Below, piece by piece: positions 7,230 to 7,738 of a stretch of DNA of 7,738 nt. Position numbers and translations under genes: made by a program. This DNA comes from Candidatus Tayloriibacteriota bacterium (GTDB taxonomy: Bacteria > Patescibacteriota > Minisyncoccia > Phycocordibacterales > UBA11359), in NCBI GenBank assembly GCA_003455555.1, contig DMQX01000057.1:1-7738 (forward strand). Reading direction: 5' to 3'. Under the pieces are notes generated by a model. That model made no database searches and was not told the DNA's origin. It worked only from the letters and a program-made list of their open reading frames with translations. Position 1 is the stretch's first letter; each line of letters begins with the position of its first letter.

Positions 7230-7724
7230 ATGAAAGAAAATAATATTGAAGGCGGCTGGGAAGACTCTTACCAAAAAAGGGATCGGCTTTATTTGGAGTT
7301 AAAGGCGACCATTGATGAAGTCCGACATTTTTGTGAATTGATTAAGAAAGATAAAGAGTCTTTGGATAAGTTCAAGACGGAAATGGACGCTGTTGATGAA
7401 TTGCTTAGACTTAACGAACTAAAACAAAAAGAGCTCCAATGGGAACACGATAGACTTGATCGTGAATACAAGCGGATCAGAGATCTGGAAGAAGTTGATG
7501 AAAAAGAACTCGATCGCATAATGGCCGGAACTGCCGAAAATAGTAAAAGGATATTGGATTGCTATGAAGAAATGGCCGATATTTATGGTAAGTCTGACAA
7601 AATTCTCGAAAATTTCGCGGCTGTTCTCGGTGACTCTGAGGGTTCAAATGCAATCTTAACCTCAAAAATAGAAAAAATTGAGAATATAAGGCGGCAAATT
7701 AGAGAAATTGATGAGAATGCCTAG
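7230..7724 (+). CDS. Hypothetical coiled-coil protein
   Basis: This 164-residue, highly charged protein is not recognised as a member of a named family. It is rich in Glu, Lys, Asp, Arg, Leu and Ile. Heptad-like spacing of Leu, Ile and Val covers about residues 16-97, as in LYLELKATIDEVRHF and LDKFKTEMDAVDELLRLNEL. A shorter helix covers about 143-162 (KIEKIENIRRQIREI). The break between them holds Gly100, Gly120 and a GDSEG turn (134-138). There are two cysteines (C35, C111), and no signal peptide, membrane segment or catalytic motif. It is probably a cytoplasmic, helical, self-associating or scaffold protein, but that rests on composition only. It is transcribed divergently from the oxidoreductase, shares a 51-base intergenic region with it, and has the best promoter in the window. 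The start is secure because of the in-frame TAG just upstream. No downstream partner is visible before the window ends. Confidence 0.8.
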   Translation: MKENNIEGGWEDSYQKRDRLYLELKATIDEVRHFCELIKKDKESLDKFKTEMDAVDELLRLNELKQKELQWEHDRLDREYKRIRDLEEVDEKELDRIMAGTAENSKRILDCYEEMADIYGKSDKILENFAAVLGDSEGSNAILTSKIEKIENIRRQIREIDENA

Positions 7725-7738
7725 TTCGGACAATTTGG

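Overview
The window looks bacterial and carries four protein-coding genes on about 7.7 kb, with almost no spare DNA. The layout is: a very large plus-strand gene whose start lies outside the window (1-5231); two minus-strand genes (5257-5823 and 5850-7178) that converge on it; and a small divergent plus-strand gene (7230-7724). The last 14 bases (7725-7738) hold nothing recognisable. No tRNA, rRNA, CRISPR array, insertion sequence or long repeat was seen.

The large gene encodes the C-terminal part, about 1,740 residues, of a cyclic beta-1,2-glucan synthase (NdvB/ChvB/Cgs family). In order it has the middle glycoamylase-like (cyclisation) domain, a first GH94-type beta-sandwich, a short alpha/beta segment, a second GH94-type beta-sandwich and a GH94 (alpha/alpha)6 catalytic domain that ends in the usual C-terminal beta region. 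The glycosyltransferase and membrane-spanning part expected in this family would lie upstream of the window. The two minus-strand genes encode a cupin-type glucose-6-phosphate isomerase and an HI0933/YhiN-type FAD-dependent oxidoreductase. The divergent gene encodes a charged coiled-coil protein of unknown function.

The sugar theme is loose. The isomerase interconverts glucose 6-phosphate and fructose 6-phosphate, which could feed the nucleotide-sugar pool used by a glucan synthase. However, the two genes are convergent and not in one operon, so a functional link is only inference.

The regulatory layout stands out. The isomerase and coiled-coil genes each have a convincing -10 element only 6-8 bases before the start codon, an in-frame stop just upstream and no Shine-Dalgarno site, which predicts leaderless mRNAs. 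The oxidoreductase may follow the same pattern if its second ATG is the true start. Compact spacing, lack of Shine-Dalgarno sites, a cupin-type isomerase and an orphan coiled-coil protein would fit a Patescibacteria/CPR-like or other poorly studied uncultured lineage. That placement is a low-confidence guess. I found no convincing undescribed multi-gene system here.
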